This document shows positions 7,201 to 14,064 of a stretch of 14,448 nucleotides of DNA, in pieces (the first letter of the stretch is position 1; each line of letters begins with the position of its first letter). Source of the stretch: Chloracidobacterium sp. UBA6041 (GTDB lineage Bacteria; Acidobacteriota; Blastocatellia; Pyrinomonadales; Pyrinomonadaceae); assembly GCA_002427845.1 (NCBI GenBank), contig DIYZ01000292.1, forward strand, positions 1,438-15,885, given 5' to 3'. The notes under the pieces are model-generated. The model ran no database searches. It was not told where the DNA came from and worked only from the letters and a program-made list of their open reading frames with translations. Position numbers and translations under genes: made by a program.

Positions 7201-7362
7201 TTAGAGTGCACACCTGCCCGAGATGAGATTGGCTATCAGAACGATCAGAGCCACGACTAACAGCTGGTGAACAAGACCACCGCCGATGTGACCGCTGAAA
7301 CCAAGTAACCATAAGACCAAGAGGATTACGATCCTCCCGTTGCCGCGTAACGCCAGAGACAT
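7201..7362 (-). CDS. Small DUF5670/Lmo0937-like membrane protein
   Basis: A 53-residue protein starting MSLALRGNGRIVILLVLWLL and ending in NLISGRCAL. It has two hydrophobic segments (about 11-21 and 32-47), separated by GFSGHIGGGLVHQ. The pattern VLWLLG, then GG.VH.LLV.A, then a hydrophobic run into NLISGR, matches the short DUF5670/Lmo0937 family, which is often found with stress-response genes. It was recognised by translating the minus strand between the response regulator and the DUF2127 gene, where longer frames are meaningless. No clear Shine-Dalgarno precedes the ATG. A promoter lies 80-130 bases upstream within the 59-bp repeat at 7439-7497, the same element found upstream of the DUF2127 gene, so the two are probably co-regulated. 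The molecular function is unknown. Confidence 0.75.
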   Translation of the reverse strand: MSLALRGNGRIVILLVLWLLGFSGHIGGGLVHQLLVVALIVLIANLISGRCAL

Positions 7363-7438
7363 GTATGTTGAAGGTCAGGTCGGTTGATTAGAATGGGCTA
7401 CGGTTGAGCAGCCTGTTCCAGGAGACCGCAACGACTAT

Positions 7439-7497
7439 CAACGGCGAGGGATATATCACTGCTTCGTGTGGTTGACAATAGAAAGCGGCGAGGCTGA
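7439..7497 (-). repeat. 59-bp upstream repeat, copy 1 (before the DUF5670-like gene)
   Basis: Matches 8171-8229 at 54 of 59 positions in the same orientation, offset 732 bases. Homology fades at both sides. In gene orientation it lies 77 bases upstream of the small membrane protein start and covers a complete promoter. Confidence 0.85.
7450..7478 (-). promoter_or_regulatory. Promoter in repeat copy 1 (TTGTCA-17-TATATC)
   Basis: On the minus strand a TTGTCA -35 box (7473-7478) is separated by exactly 17 bases from a TATATC -10 box (7450-7455). The start of transcription would be near 7443, giving an 80-base leader for the DUF5670-like gene. Conservation in the second copy supports function. 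Confidence 0.55.
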
Positions 7498-7508
7498 AAC
7501 CCCTACGT

Positions 7509-7534
7509 TTCCAGTTGGCCCTCCCAAGCTGGAA
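7509..7534 (-). terminator. Hairpin downstream of the DUF2127 gene, possible terminator
   Basis: TTCCAG and TTGG pair with CCAA and CTGGAA around a five-base loop, with one unpaired base, making a ten-pair stem. It lies 48 bases after the DUF2127 stop. A clear U-run is missing on the minus strand; on the plus strand it is followed by GTTTTGG. It may instead be a processing or stability structure. Confidence 0.35.
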
Positions 7535-7581
7535 GTTTTGGTTGTCAGGATTCGACCACCAAGACAAGCGAGTTTAACCCA

Positions 7582-8100
7582 TCACGAAACTCCGACTGAC
7601 CCATCGGCCGCACCACTCCTGCTCGCCCAACGAATGTAAATCAAGTAGATCACGATGAAGGCATTAACCGCCAGCACAATCACCCGCAGCACGGTTACCC
7701 GTTTAACGATCTCGAAGATTTCAATCGGTACGTAGATCCCTCCTGAGACAATCGCAAACCACTCAGCCCACGTTCTTATATGCCAGAGGCCCCAGGCTTC
7801 CAGGAGCCGCACTGCTGAGTAGACGAATGCCATGCTCGCAAGGAACCACAAGCGCGAATCGTTCGTGTGCCTCGCGGCTTCAATAAAGATGTGTGGATAA
7901 TGATGCGCGGGATTGAGGTGCGCGTGACGAACTAACTCTTCGGCTGTTGATTGTACATCGTGATGAAGAAAATGAAGTAGCCCGAAGCCGACCAGCAATA
8001 CCAGTAGTCCCTTGAATGCTTCGAAGATGGCAATCGAGCGAATGCCGCGCGCGGCCAGAGCCGTAACATTACCTGAGTGCTCTTTAGTTTTCAGGGCCAA
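7582..8100 (-). CDS. DUF2127 family membrane protein
   Basis: An integral membrane protein of 172 residues. It opens with a short polar tail and then ARGIRSIAIFEAFKGLLVLL, the hallmark start of DUF2127 proteins. Four hydrophobic segments are visible (about 22-42, 85-100, 112-130 and 137-155), with a His-rich loop between the first two (LHFLHHD, HAHLNPAHHYPH). The function of the family is unknown. The start is uncertain: 8100 is TTG with a weak GAGAAG upstream, an in-frame stop lies further upstream, and there is no early ATG. The 59-bp repeat with its promoter lies 70 bases upstream. The downstream hairpin at 7509-7534 could end the transcript. Confidence 0.8.
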   Translation of the reverse strand: MALKTKEHSGNVTALAARGIRSIAIFEAFKGLLVLLVGFGLLHFLHHDVQSTAEELVRHAHLNPAHHYPHIFIEAARHTNDSRLWFLASMAFVYSAVRLLEAWGLWHIRTWAEWFAIVSGGIYVPIEIFEIVKRVTVLRVIVLAVNAFIVIYLIYIRWASRSGAADGSVGVS

Positions 8101-8170
8101 CGACTTCTCTGAGCGACTTCGCTGCTGCGGTAGATATCAACGTCAGAAGTTGAACGTGCGCGCTGATTAG

Positions 8171-8229
8171 CAACGGCGAGGGATATATCACTCGTTGGTG
8201 TGGTTGGCAATAGCAAGCGGCGAGGCTGA
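8171..8229 (-). repeat. 59-bp upstream repeat, copy 2 (before the DUF2127 gene)
   Basis: Near-identical partner of 7439-7497 with five mismatches, three of them clustered in the promoter spacer. It begins 70 bases upstream of the DUF2127 start, almost the same distance as copy 1 keeps from its gene. Confidence 0.85.
8182..8210 (-). promoter_or_regulatory. Promoter in repeat copy 2 (TTGCCA-17-TATATC)
   Basis: The -35 box TTGCCA (8205-8210) and -10 box TATATC (8182-8187) keep the same 17-base spacing as copy 1. Transcription from here would give a leader of about 75 bases for the DUF2127 gene. Confidence 0.55.
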
Positions 8230-8315
8230 GGAACCAGTCAGGAGGGGCAAAGTGGTTTCAGCTTGGCGACCGAACAAACCGCAAGGGTTTTGTGCCGTAG
8301 GCCGCCGATGGTGCG

Positions 8316-8756
8316 TCAGATCCCCCCTCTCATCAGCTTCTTGTATTCCGCCAGCCTATGGCGTCTTCTGCCGCTCGTTTGTTTGTTGAGACTCTCCATC
8401 GATTGTCGTCTCAAGAAAATCTCGTGGGCGTAGTGCAGCTGTTCTTTTCTATCTGGATTCTGTTCTGCGTCAATCGCCGCTTTTCGTATCGCTTCAGGCA
8501 AGTTGAGTTCACGCTGCTCGTCGCTTGAAAGCGGAGCAATGTTAGCAAACCATCGAGCAGCCACCATTCGCTGCGCGTCTATGAGATGATTGAAAAAGTC
8601 ATAGGGTACTACTTGCGGCATCCCAAGGCGACCAGGATCGGCATTTATATACCGATAGGCGGCTATCTCTGCACGAAAATTAACCATGCCAGCAGACGTC
8701 TTCGGGCTTTCGATTTCGTCGTCAGCCACAACGACGTAGAAATGTGGCCGACCCAT
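8316..8756 (-). CDS. Hypothetical protein downstream of the SpoIIE phosphatase
   Basis: An unrecognised soluble protein of about 146 residues. The first part (MGRPHFYVVVADDEIESPKT) looks like one beta strand; the rest is predicted mainly helical, charged and Arg-rich, ending SGRRRHRLAEYKKLMRGGI. There is no signal peptide, membrane segment or known motif. It starts close behind the phosphatase stop (8781), either at TTG 8774 (AGGA four bases upstream) or ATG 8756, so it would be cotranscribed with it. A long plus-strand frame overlaps it, but that one is antisense to the phosphatase and shows no domain. The gene is less certain than its neighbours. Confidence 0.45.
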   Translation of the reverse strand: MGRPHFYVVVADDEIESPKTSAGMVNFRAEIAAYRYINADPGRLGMPQVVPYDFFNHLIDAQRMVAARWFANIAPLSSDEQRELNLPEAIRKAAIDAEQNPDRKEQLHYAHEIFLRRQSMESLNKQTSGRRRHRLAEYKKLMRGGI

Positions 8757-8780
8757 CAACCACGTACCCGCCAAGGTTTC

Positions 8781-11210
8781 CTAATCTACTTTGACAATGA
8801 CCGAGGTGAGGTCGTCGGACTGGCGCTCGCCACGCGCGAACAACCGAGCGGCCTGGCAAATCCCTTCGGCAATCTGGCTAGCAGAATCCTGGCGGTGGGC
8901 CCGCACGTAGTCGAGTACTCTGTCAGGACCGAATTCCACGTCATCAGAAGCGGTGGTCTCAGTGACCCCGTCAGTCAGCAGCAGCAACAACTGGTGCGGC
9001 TTAAGTGGAAGGACGGTGCTAACAAACTCAACGTCGCCAAACAGACCCAAGGGAGGGCCGATGCTCCGCATTACAGCGGCGACCTCTCCAGACCCGTTCA
9101 CCAGGAAACCCGGGACATGGCCAGCGCTCGCATAAGCCAACCAGCCCTCGTATGGATGAACGCGTACACACAGCAGAGTTACAAAGCGTTCGTTGGAGAG
9201 GTCTGCCGCAAGCATACGGTTGACCTTGGTCAGGATCTCACCAGGATCAGATCCCCCCGCGGCGAATGAGCGTACGTAAGCCCGGGTGAGCGCCATCACC
9301 AGCGCAGAGTCGAACCCATGTCCGCTGACGTCGCCAATACACACACACACGCAGCCGTCCGGCATCGTGAAGAAGTCGAAGTAGTCACCTCCCGTCTCTG
9401 CCGCAGGATATGCGGCCCCACCAATATCGAAGCCAGATACCGAAATTGCTGTCGCGTAGAATCGTTGCTGCACTTCGCGCGCCAGACGCAGTTGCACCTC
9501 CTGCTCCTGCTTCTTGCGTAATTGGGTGACGTCTTTGAGCACGCTGACGAAGTGAGTGATATTCCCCGTCTGGTCCCTCATCGGGGTTATGGTCTGTTCC
9601 GCCCAGTAGAGTTCACCCGTTTTTTTTCGGTTCACGAGCGTTTCCCGGAACGGTCGGCCTTCCAGGATGCTGTCCCAGAGGTTCTTGTAGAAACCCCCAT
9701 CATGGATGCCGGACTTAAGAATCCGTGGCGTCTTGCCTAGTACGTCCTCGCGGGTGTACCCGGTTGTCGCCTCAAATGCCGGATTCACGTACTGGATCAG
9801 TCCACCCTTGTCTGTGATCACGACGCTATCGGCTGTCTGCTCCATCGCGCTGGACAGCAACATCACCGTCTCGAGTGCGCTCTGCCGTTCGGTTTCAGTG
9901 CGCTTCTGGTCGGTCATGTCGCTCACCATTGCGAGGGACCCCGAGAATCTTCCGTCATCATTGAAGGTTAGAGTGGCTGCTATTCTTGTCCATAACTCCG
10001 ACCCGTCCTTCTTGCGATAACGGCTTTCGAGTTGCTCAGTAACGCCTGTTCGGCGGCGCTCCAGATCGAGCATTTTCTGCGCGGCATCCTCCTCGAAGAT
10101 AAAGTCGAGTAGGGGCTTCCCAACCATCTCATCCACTGTATATCCCAACAACTCACCCATACGCCGATTGACGAAGCGAGTGATAAACTCCGCGTCCAAC
10201 TGCCAGATCCCTTCGTTTGCGGTCTCTACGATTCCGCGGTAGTGCTTTTCACTCTGCGCGAGTGCCTCGCGTGCCGTCTCTTTCCGGATTAGTCGTGCTC
10301 TTTCGGTGATTACGGCGGCCAGCGTCATTCCAGACATCGAAATCACAGCGAGAAAGGACTGGAGGAGGGTTACGTTTTGCAGAGCGCCGCTTTTGACGAA
10401 AGGCCCGGAGCCGTGGGCCGTTTCCCACACAGCGACCGCGGAAATCAAGAAGCTCACCGCTGCCGCCCCGGCCGCCTCGAATCGGGTTGCACCCCAGACC
10501 AAGAATGGAAAGACGGCGAATCCGAATACGGCTTCTCCGGCAGGGAATCCAAGCCGTCGATCGAAGATCAGCAGGCAGCTGATTACCGTACAGAGCAGGA
10601 TAGCCGCCAGCTTGAGCAGTTGGCGGGGTTGGCGGATCGACATTAAGTCTGCGAAGGTCAGTAGGAGTGGAGTTACGATCAGGACTCCCATCGCATCGCC
10701 AAGCCACCACACCCGCCAAGCCATGCCGAAGGTAGACCAAGCGTTAACGGGTGTGAGCGATAAAACGATAGATCCGAGCGTGGCACTTATCGCCGTGCCG
10801 CCGAACGCAGCAAAGAAAATCAACCCGAGTACATCCCGGAGACGAGTAAGAGAGGGCTGAAACCCCGGAATTCGCCGCAGCAACCAAACACCAGCCAAAG
10901 GGCCTACTGTATTACCCACTGCAATGCCGAGCGCGGCCGCATGCGGGATCGGAGTGAAGAAATTCACGAGAAAAGCACCGATCGCAACGGCTGGCCAGAT
11001 ACGATAGCCGACCACAAGCATGGCGGCCAGCGCGATTCCCGCAGGTGGCCACACGGGAGATACATTTCCACTCGTGAACGGCATGGCAAGCCCGATCTTG
11101 CCCCCAAGGAAGTAAGCGACAAGAACTAACGTCAACTCTACAAGGTATTGAGCTGCAAACGCCGCGCTCGGCATCGAGCCCCGCGAAGATCTCTTAGACT
11201 GAACTGTCAT
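8781..11210 (-). CDS. MASE1-PAS-PAS-SpoIIE (PP2C-type) serine phosphatase
   Basis: A membrane-bound signalling phosphatase of about 809 residues. The N-terminal MASE1 sensor region (about 20-305) has eight or so hydrophobic helices and the typical VSPVWPPAGIALA motif. PAS 1 (about 322-435) includes GIWQLD and LGYTVDEMVGK; PAS 2 (about 450-565) includes VVITDKGGLIQYVNPAFE and GYTREDVLGK. A short coiled linker leads to the SpoIIE/PP2C domain (about 590-809), with metal-binding aspartates in ETGGDYFDF, GDVSGHG, LLTDGVTE and the final SDDLTSVIV. It should dephosphorylate a STAS-type anti-sigma antagonist and so counter the receiver-ATPase protein nearby. The ATG at 11210 was preferred to the TTG at 11303, whose extra residues are antisense to a patatin remnant. 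No clear Shine-Dalgarno is seen. An (AC)6 tract lies inside the catalytic core. Confidence 0.9.
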   Translation of the reverse strand: MTVQSKRSSRGSMPSAAFAAQYLVELTLVLVAYFLGGKIGLAMPFTSGNVSPVWPPAGIALAAMLVVGYRIWPAVAIGAFLVNFFTPIPHAAALGIAVGNTVGPLAGVWLLRRIPGFQPSLTRLRDVLGLIFFAAFGGTAISATLGSIVLSLTPVNAWSTFGMAWRVWWLGDAMGVLIVTPLLLTFADLMSIRQPRQLLKLAAILLCTVISCLLIFDRRLGFPAGEAVFGFAVFPFLVWGATRFEAAGAAAVSFLISAVAVWETAHGSGPFVKSGALQNVTLLQSFLAVISMSGMTLAAVITERARLIRKETAREALAQSEKHYRGIVETANEGIWQLDAEFITRFVNRRMGELLGYTVDEMVGKPLLDFIFEEDAAQKMLDLERRRTGVTEQLESRYRKKDGSELWTRIAATLTFNDDGRFSGSLAMVSDMTDQKRTETERQSALETVMLLSSAMEQTADSVVITDKGGLIQYVNPAFEATTGYTREDVLGKTPRILKSGIHDGGFYKNLWDSILEGRPFRETLVNRKKTGELYWAEQTITPMRDQTGNITHFVSVLKDVTQLRKKQEQEVQLRLAREVQQRFYATAISVSGFDIGGAAYPAAETGGDYFDFFTMPDGCVCVCIGDVSGHGFDSALVMALTRAYVRSFAAGGSDPGEILTKVNRMLAADLSNERFVTLLCVRVHPYEGWLAYASAGHVPGFLVNGSGEVAAVMRSIGPPLGLFGDVEFVSTVLPLKPHQLLLLLTDGVTETTASDDVEFGPDRVLDYVRAHRQDSASQIAEGICQAARLFARGERQSDDLTSVIVKVD

Positions 11211-11235
11211 TTCATACAACCCGCGGCCAGCGACA

Positions 11236-11474
11236 CTTGGGGTATGCGGACCGATATCGCCGACTACGACTTGTCGACCGCAATGGATTGTCCTTTCCCT
11301 CAAACCCTGGCCTTAGCTAACACGGCCACGCGGTTGAAGAAATTAGACGCCACCTTGCAGGAGCGAATCATTAACTGGGGATACGCGGTCTGCGACGCCG
11401 CGATCCGAACGCACGTCAATACCACAGAGCCGCTGCCTACCGGCTTTCCATATCCCTCGGTCGGAGTAGGGTGA
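11236..11474 (+). pseudogene. C-terminal remnant of a patatin-like phospholipase
   Basis: The plus-strand frame encodes about 75 residues with the typical patatin-family C-terminus: RTDIADYDLSTAMDCPF, ATRLKKLDATLQERIINWGY, AVCDAAIRTHV, and a final GFPYPSVGVG before the stop. The N-terminal glycine-rich loop, GXSXG serine and catalytic DG(A/G) are absent; upstream sequence runs directly into the phosphatase gene. The right end is the natural stop; the left boundary is approximate. This is the 3' end of a gene cut by rearrangement. Its sequence now forms the upstream region of the divergent phosphatase gene. Confidence 0.72.
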
Positions 11475-11763
11475 GGCCGGCAGAGTTAGCTATTCGGCTT
11501 ATGTAAACTATCTTATCTTAACTATGCTACGTCAATACAGGCCGTGTCGTTACCGAAAAGACGCCCAACGCGAGTTGAACGGCACCCCCGACGAACTGCG
11601 CGGAAGCTGCGTTTGGTGCCTTGCTTCTTTTCAATCTGAAATAGAAGTCAATCGACTCTGGCGGCACAGAAGATGTCTACCCTTGACTCCGACTTTCCTA
11701 CCCAACATGTTGGAAGCTGCCTCGGTATTCCGGTGCGCGTGCACAGTGACTCCACTAGAGCCT
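11475..11763. other. Intergenic region between the patatin remnant and the EVE nuclease gene
   Basis: This 289-base stretch lies beyond the ends of two convergent reading frames. A plus-strand frame opens at 11524, but its translation is Cys/Arg-rich without recognisable domain and continues only as antisense of the nuclease gene. I see no tRNA, repeat or strong terminator. Confidence 0.5.
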
Positions 11764-12648
11764 CTAAGCGATGATTCCCCATTCCTTGTTTCGGACTGGA
11801 AAATTGGTGCCTTGGAACTGCCTCAGTATCGAGAGTCCCTGCAAGCCAGGTACCTCAATGAGAGCTGTCTTGAGGATTGGCTTATTGATCAGGCGTCTGA
11901 TCACAGTCATTCTCACTCGCAACCCCTGATGCTTCTCCGTGGTATCGGACCAATATTTCTTCGCAGCTGGAAATTCCTGCATCATTGCAGGCTCAGACTC
12001 GATTCTAGTCAGAGCGTATATGCCTGCTTCCGTACCGGACATCCAAATGAGACCCAGATGTCCCTTCCGTATTCTCTTCTTGTGTTGGTTGACAAGCCAG
12101 TGAATGCTATTCCCGATCTCGGCGTCTGACAACGCATTCAAGACATCGTATCTTTTCGGGTTTGCTTGGAGCAGCCAGACTGAGACTTCCTCGTCATCAG
12201 AGCCAGTTGCCGTTTCAACTGAACTCTCGGAAGCTGTGGGCGCAGGATTCTCGAACGACGGTTTGTCATCGATGAACGTATAGTCATACTTCTTGGCAAG
12301 TTCGGAAACTAGGGCAATCCCAAGTTCCTTGCATTCAATCCCAATATGTTCCAGGAAGAGGCGTCTCTCCTTCGGAATGACGTTGGCACACAGTACCATC
12401 TCACAGGACTGCGTCGGATTCCTGCTCTTGAGCAATCCATAATATTCGGCGACTTGCCCAGATGCTTCCCGACTGAGGATTCCTCGTTTGACTTCAACTA
12501 TAACATTCCGGTTCAGCCTATCTTGAAAGAGAATATCAATCCTTCGTCCTTCAATGTTTTGCTGTTGACCGATAAGCCTGAAGCCTTCCCCGGGAAAGAT
12601 CTCCTCGGGATGCTCTGCTATTAGGTTCTCTATGTCCTTTTCCAGCAT
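11764..12648 (-). CDS. PD-(D/E)XK nuclease (NucS/DUF91-like) fused to an EVE domain
   Basis: A 294-residue two-domain protein. The N-terminal part (about 1-125) is NucS/DUF91-like: Glu7 in EKDIENLI, Asp38 in RRIDILF, the Glu52-Val-Lys54 pair in VIVEVKRG and Gln65 in SGQVAEYYG form a complete PD-(D/E)XK active site. An acidic, Ser/Pro-rich linker (about 128-154) leads to an EVE domain (about 155-294), a PUA/ASCH-like fold. It has VSVWLLQANPKRY, a basic HKKRIRKGHLGLIW strand, GIYALTRI and a final NFPVRNKEWGII. EVE domains are thought to read modified bases, and EVE-nuclease fusions are predicted modification-dependent restriction enzymes. The gene is monocistronic, starts at an ATG with only a weak GAGAG upstream and has no methylase partner in view. 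Role in phage defence is inferred. Confidence 0.8.
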   Translation of the reverse strand: MLEKDIENLIAEHPEEIFPGEGFRLIGQQQNIEGRRIDILFQDRLNRNVIVEVKRGILSREASGQVAEYYGLLKSRNPTQSCEMVLCANVIPKERRLFLEHIGIECKELGIALVSELAKKYDYTFIDDKPSFENPAPTASESSVETATGSDDEEVSVWLLQANPKRYDVLNALSDAEIGNSIHWLVNQHKKRIRKGHLGLIWMSGTEAGIYALTRIESEPAMMQEFPAAKKYWSDTTEKHQGLRVRMTVIRRLINKPILKTALIEVPGLQGLSILRQFQGTNFPVRNKEWGIIA

Positions 12649-12891
12649 TGGTCACTCTCTGCGTTTGCGGCTGCCCGTTCTGGAGCATCCCTGGCTGACA
12701 GCTAATGGAGACAATGCAGTGCTACTCGTGGCGCAGATGATACTCCCCTTTACTCAGCTTCAAAGACTCAACTCGCGGCGCCGCTTAACTCAGTTGACCG
12801 GGGCGGCGATTAGTAACAACGTCGGTCCCTTGGAGCCTATCACGGGTGTGAGTAACCGTTGGGAAGCTGAACGATTCCGCCTAACCTTGAG
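12649..12891. other. Intergenic region upstream of the EVE nuclease gene
   Basis: No credible coding region in either strand; the one plus-strand frame is low-complexity in pattern and matches nothing known. It should hold the promoter of the EVE nuclease gene, but I cannot place boxes with confidence. Confidence 0.4.
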
Positions 12892-12915
12892 AGGCCAGTG
12901 CCAAAACGCTGGCCT
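12892..12915 (-). terminator. Terminator-like hairpin after the first DUF4440 gene
   Basis: AGGCCAG (12892-12898) pairs perfectly with CTGGCCT (12909-12915); two further pairs, one a G-U, close a six-base CCAAAA loop. The stem begins 30 bases past the DUF4440 stop. The minus-strand flank lacks a run of T, while the plus-strand flank is TTCCTTTGTT, so a strict intrinsic terminator is not certain. Confidence 0.45.
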
Positions 12916-12945
12916 TCCTTTGTTCCGTCACCCAATCCTTTAGGG

Positions 12946-13413
12946 CTAGGAAATTTTCGCCCACTGCGAGACTACTGCTTGCCAGTGACCGCCGCGTTTC
13001 ACGAATACATCAGTCCACCTGTAGGTGTCTATGTAAGCTGCCCCGTTTCGCGTTCCTTTCTCTGTAAGGCCGCCTGTTACGACAGCAGTGTTGCCATAGA
13101 CGCGCACCTGCATATCGAAATTCTCGTTAGACTGTACGACATCAGGGTTAGAGTTCGTTTGGGAAATATATTGTTCCCTATTGAGAGCCTTGCCCTTATC
13201 ATCTGTGGCGACCCAGTCTTCGGCGATAATGCGTTTGAGCAAGGAGGCATCTTTAGTTCTTGTCGCTTTCTGCCAGTCATCTTCCATCTGCTTGAGTTGT
13301 TGCTCAACGCCTCCTGCTTGTGCCTCTTTGCTTTTTGTTGTTCCCTGACCTAGTACAAGAGGGGAAAACACAAGAGTCAACAGCATCGCGCAAATAAGAG
13401 ATTGGTTTTTCAT
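12946..13413 (-). CDS. Secreted DUF4440 (SnoaL/NTF2-like) protein 1
   Basis: A 155-residue protein with a signal peptide: MKNQSLICAMLLTLVFSPLVLGQ, basic start, hydrophobic core, probable cleavage after about residue 22. The mature part is a single NTF2-like cone fold of the DUF4440 type, with a helical start (QQLKQMEDDWQKATRTKD), the conserved ADEDW-like IIAEDWVATD strand, VRVYGNTAVVTG in the middle and a closing GGHWQAVVSQWAKI. Family members include small binding proteins and enzymes, so the activity cannot be read. The AGGAG ribosome site is seven bases upstream of the ATG. A perfect 6-bp hairpin (13437-13454) and a CTAATACT box (13458-13465) lie in the leader. It is paralogous to the neighbour at 13624. 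Confidence 0.85.
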   Translation of the reverse strand: MKNQSLICAMLLTLVFSPLVLGQGTTKSKEAQAGGVEQQLKQMEDDWQKATRTKDASLLKRIIAEDWVATDDKGKALNREQYISQTNSNPDVVQSNENFDMQVRVYGNTAVVTGGLTEKGTRNGAAYIDTYRWTDVFVKRGGHWQAVVSQWAKIS

Positions 13414-13436
13414 AGTTAAGCTCCTTTTCTAGAAGG

Positions 13437-13454
13437 TGCCGGAGAATACCGGCA
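13437..13454 (-). promoter_or_regulatory. Leader hairpin of DUF4440 gene 1
   Basis: TGCCGG and CCGGCA form a perfect 6-bp stem with a six-base loop, 11 bases upstream of the AGGAG ribosome binding site. It may protect the mRNA 5' end or modulate translation. The adjoining CTAATACT (13458-13465) is a possible -10 region. Confidence 0.3.
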
Positions 13455-13623
13455 GGTAGTATTAGCCAATACCGGTGCCAGCGACGATTTATCTGTGGCC
13501 CTTCCGCAATTTTGGTGTCGGGATTGACGACAAGGCGAGCCATTATGAGATCGCCCTTTGCGCTCCTTGTCAGCCGGGAGCCCCTTGGCCGGCGTCGCGG
13601 CGCGCGTCACTTAAGAACGTAAA

Positions 13624-14064
13624 TCAAGGGGCAATCTTTGACACGTGGCTCGCAGCCAACAACCAATGCCCACCCTTCCAGGTCCAGGTTTGCGTAAAGC
13701 GATCTTGCTCGGCTGCGCCGCTGCTGGTTTTACCACTGTTCATGCCTGTTAACACTCCAGTCGAGCCGTATGTCCTGACTTTTATTTCAGAGAAACTGTC
13801 GATAACCATGGCATCCGCAGCGGCCAGTGACTTGAGGCGTTCTTCGGCGCTCATGATCTTACCGTCCGCACCTATGTAGGTGTAATCGTCAGTGTAGTAA
13901 GGCTTGAGCTTTGCGGTATCTTTGGCTTTGACGGCTTCGAGGAAAGCATTCGCTGTTTTTTCCAGTCCCGCCTTATCTCCTTGCGCTTTGGTGGTTTGGC
14001 ACACGGTGACGGAGATAAGAGTGGCGACTGCTGCCATCAACGCGGTCTTGATTATCCTTTTCAT
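13624..14064 (-). CDS. Secreted DUF4440 (SnoaL/NTF2-like) protein 2
   Basis: A 146-residue exported protein. The signal peptide is MKRIIKTALMAAVATLISVT followed by VCQTTKAQ, with likely cleavage near residue 28. The mature domain shares its layout with the neighbour at 12946: helix LEKTANAFLEAVKAKDTAKL, strand YYTDDYTYIGADGKI, VRTYGSTGVLTGMNSG in the middle and WKGGHWLLAASHVSKI at the end. The shared motif spacing shows that the two are paralogs, though divergent. A strong AGGAGG ribosome site (14074-14079) lies nine bases before the ATG. A CTAATACT box (14082-14089) and inverted repeats lie just upstream. The 210-base gap to the next gene, with its own leader signals, suggests separate transcripts. 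Function unknown. Confidence 0.85.
   Translation of the reverse strand: MKRIIKTALMAAVATLISVTVCQTTKAQGDKAGLEKTANAFLEAVKAKDTAKLKPYYTDDYTYIGADGKIMSAEERLKSLAAADAMVIDSFSEIKVRTYGSTGVLTGMNSGKTSSGAAEQDRFTQTWTWKGGHWLLAASHVSKIAP

Noticed and set aside
7439..8229. Transposon ends or a CRISPR-like array
   Set aside because: Only two direct copies 732 bases apart, no terminal inverted repeats, no transposase and no spacers; the position upstream of two genes fits a promoter duplication better.
8586..9269. Plus-strand 227-codon frame
   Set aside because: Mostly antisense to the SpoIIE catalytic domain, whose motifs are intact; no family resemblance.
10306..10860. Plus-strand frames over the MASE1 region
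   Set aside because: Shadow of a strongly hydrophobic coding region on the other strand, giving Ser/Arg/Pro-rich translation.
11524..12129. Plus-strand 201-codon frame
   Set aside because: More than half is antisense to the EVE domain; the rest shows no recognisable motif.
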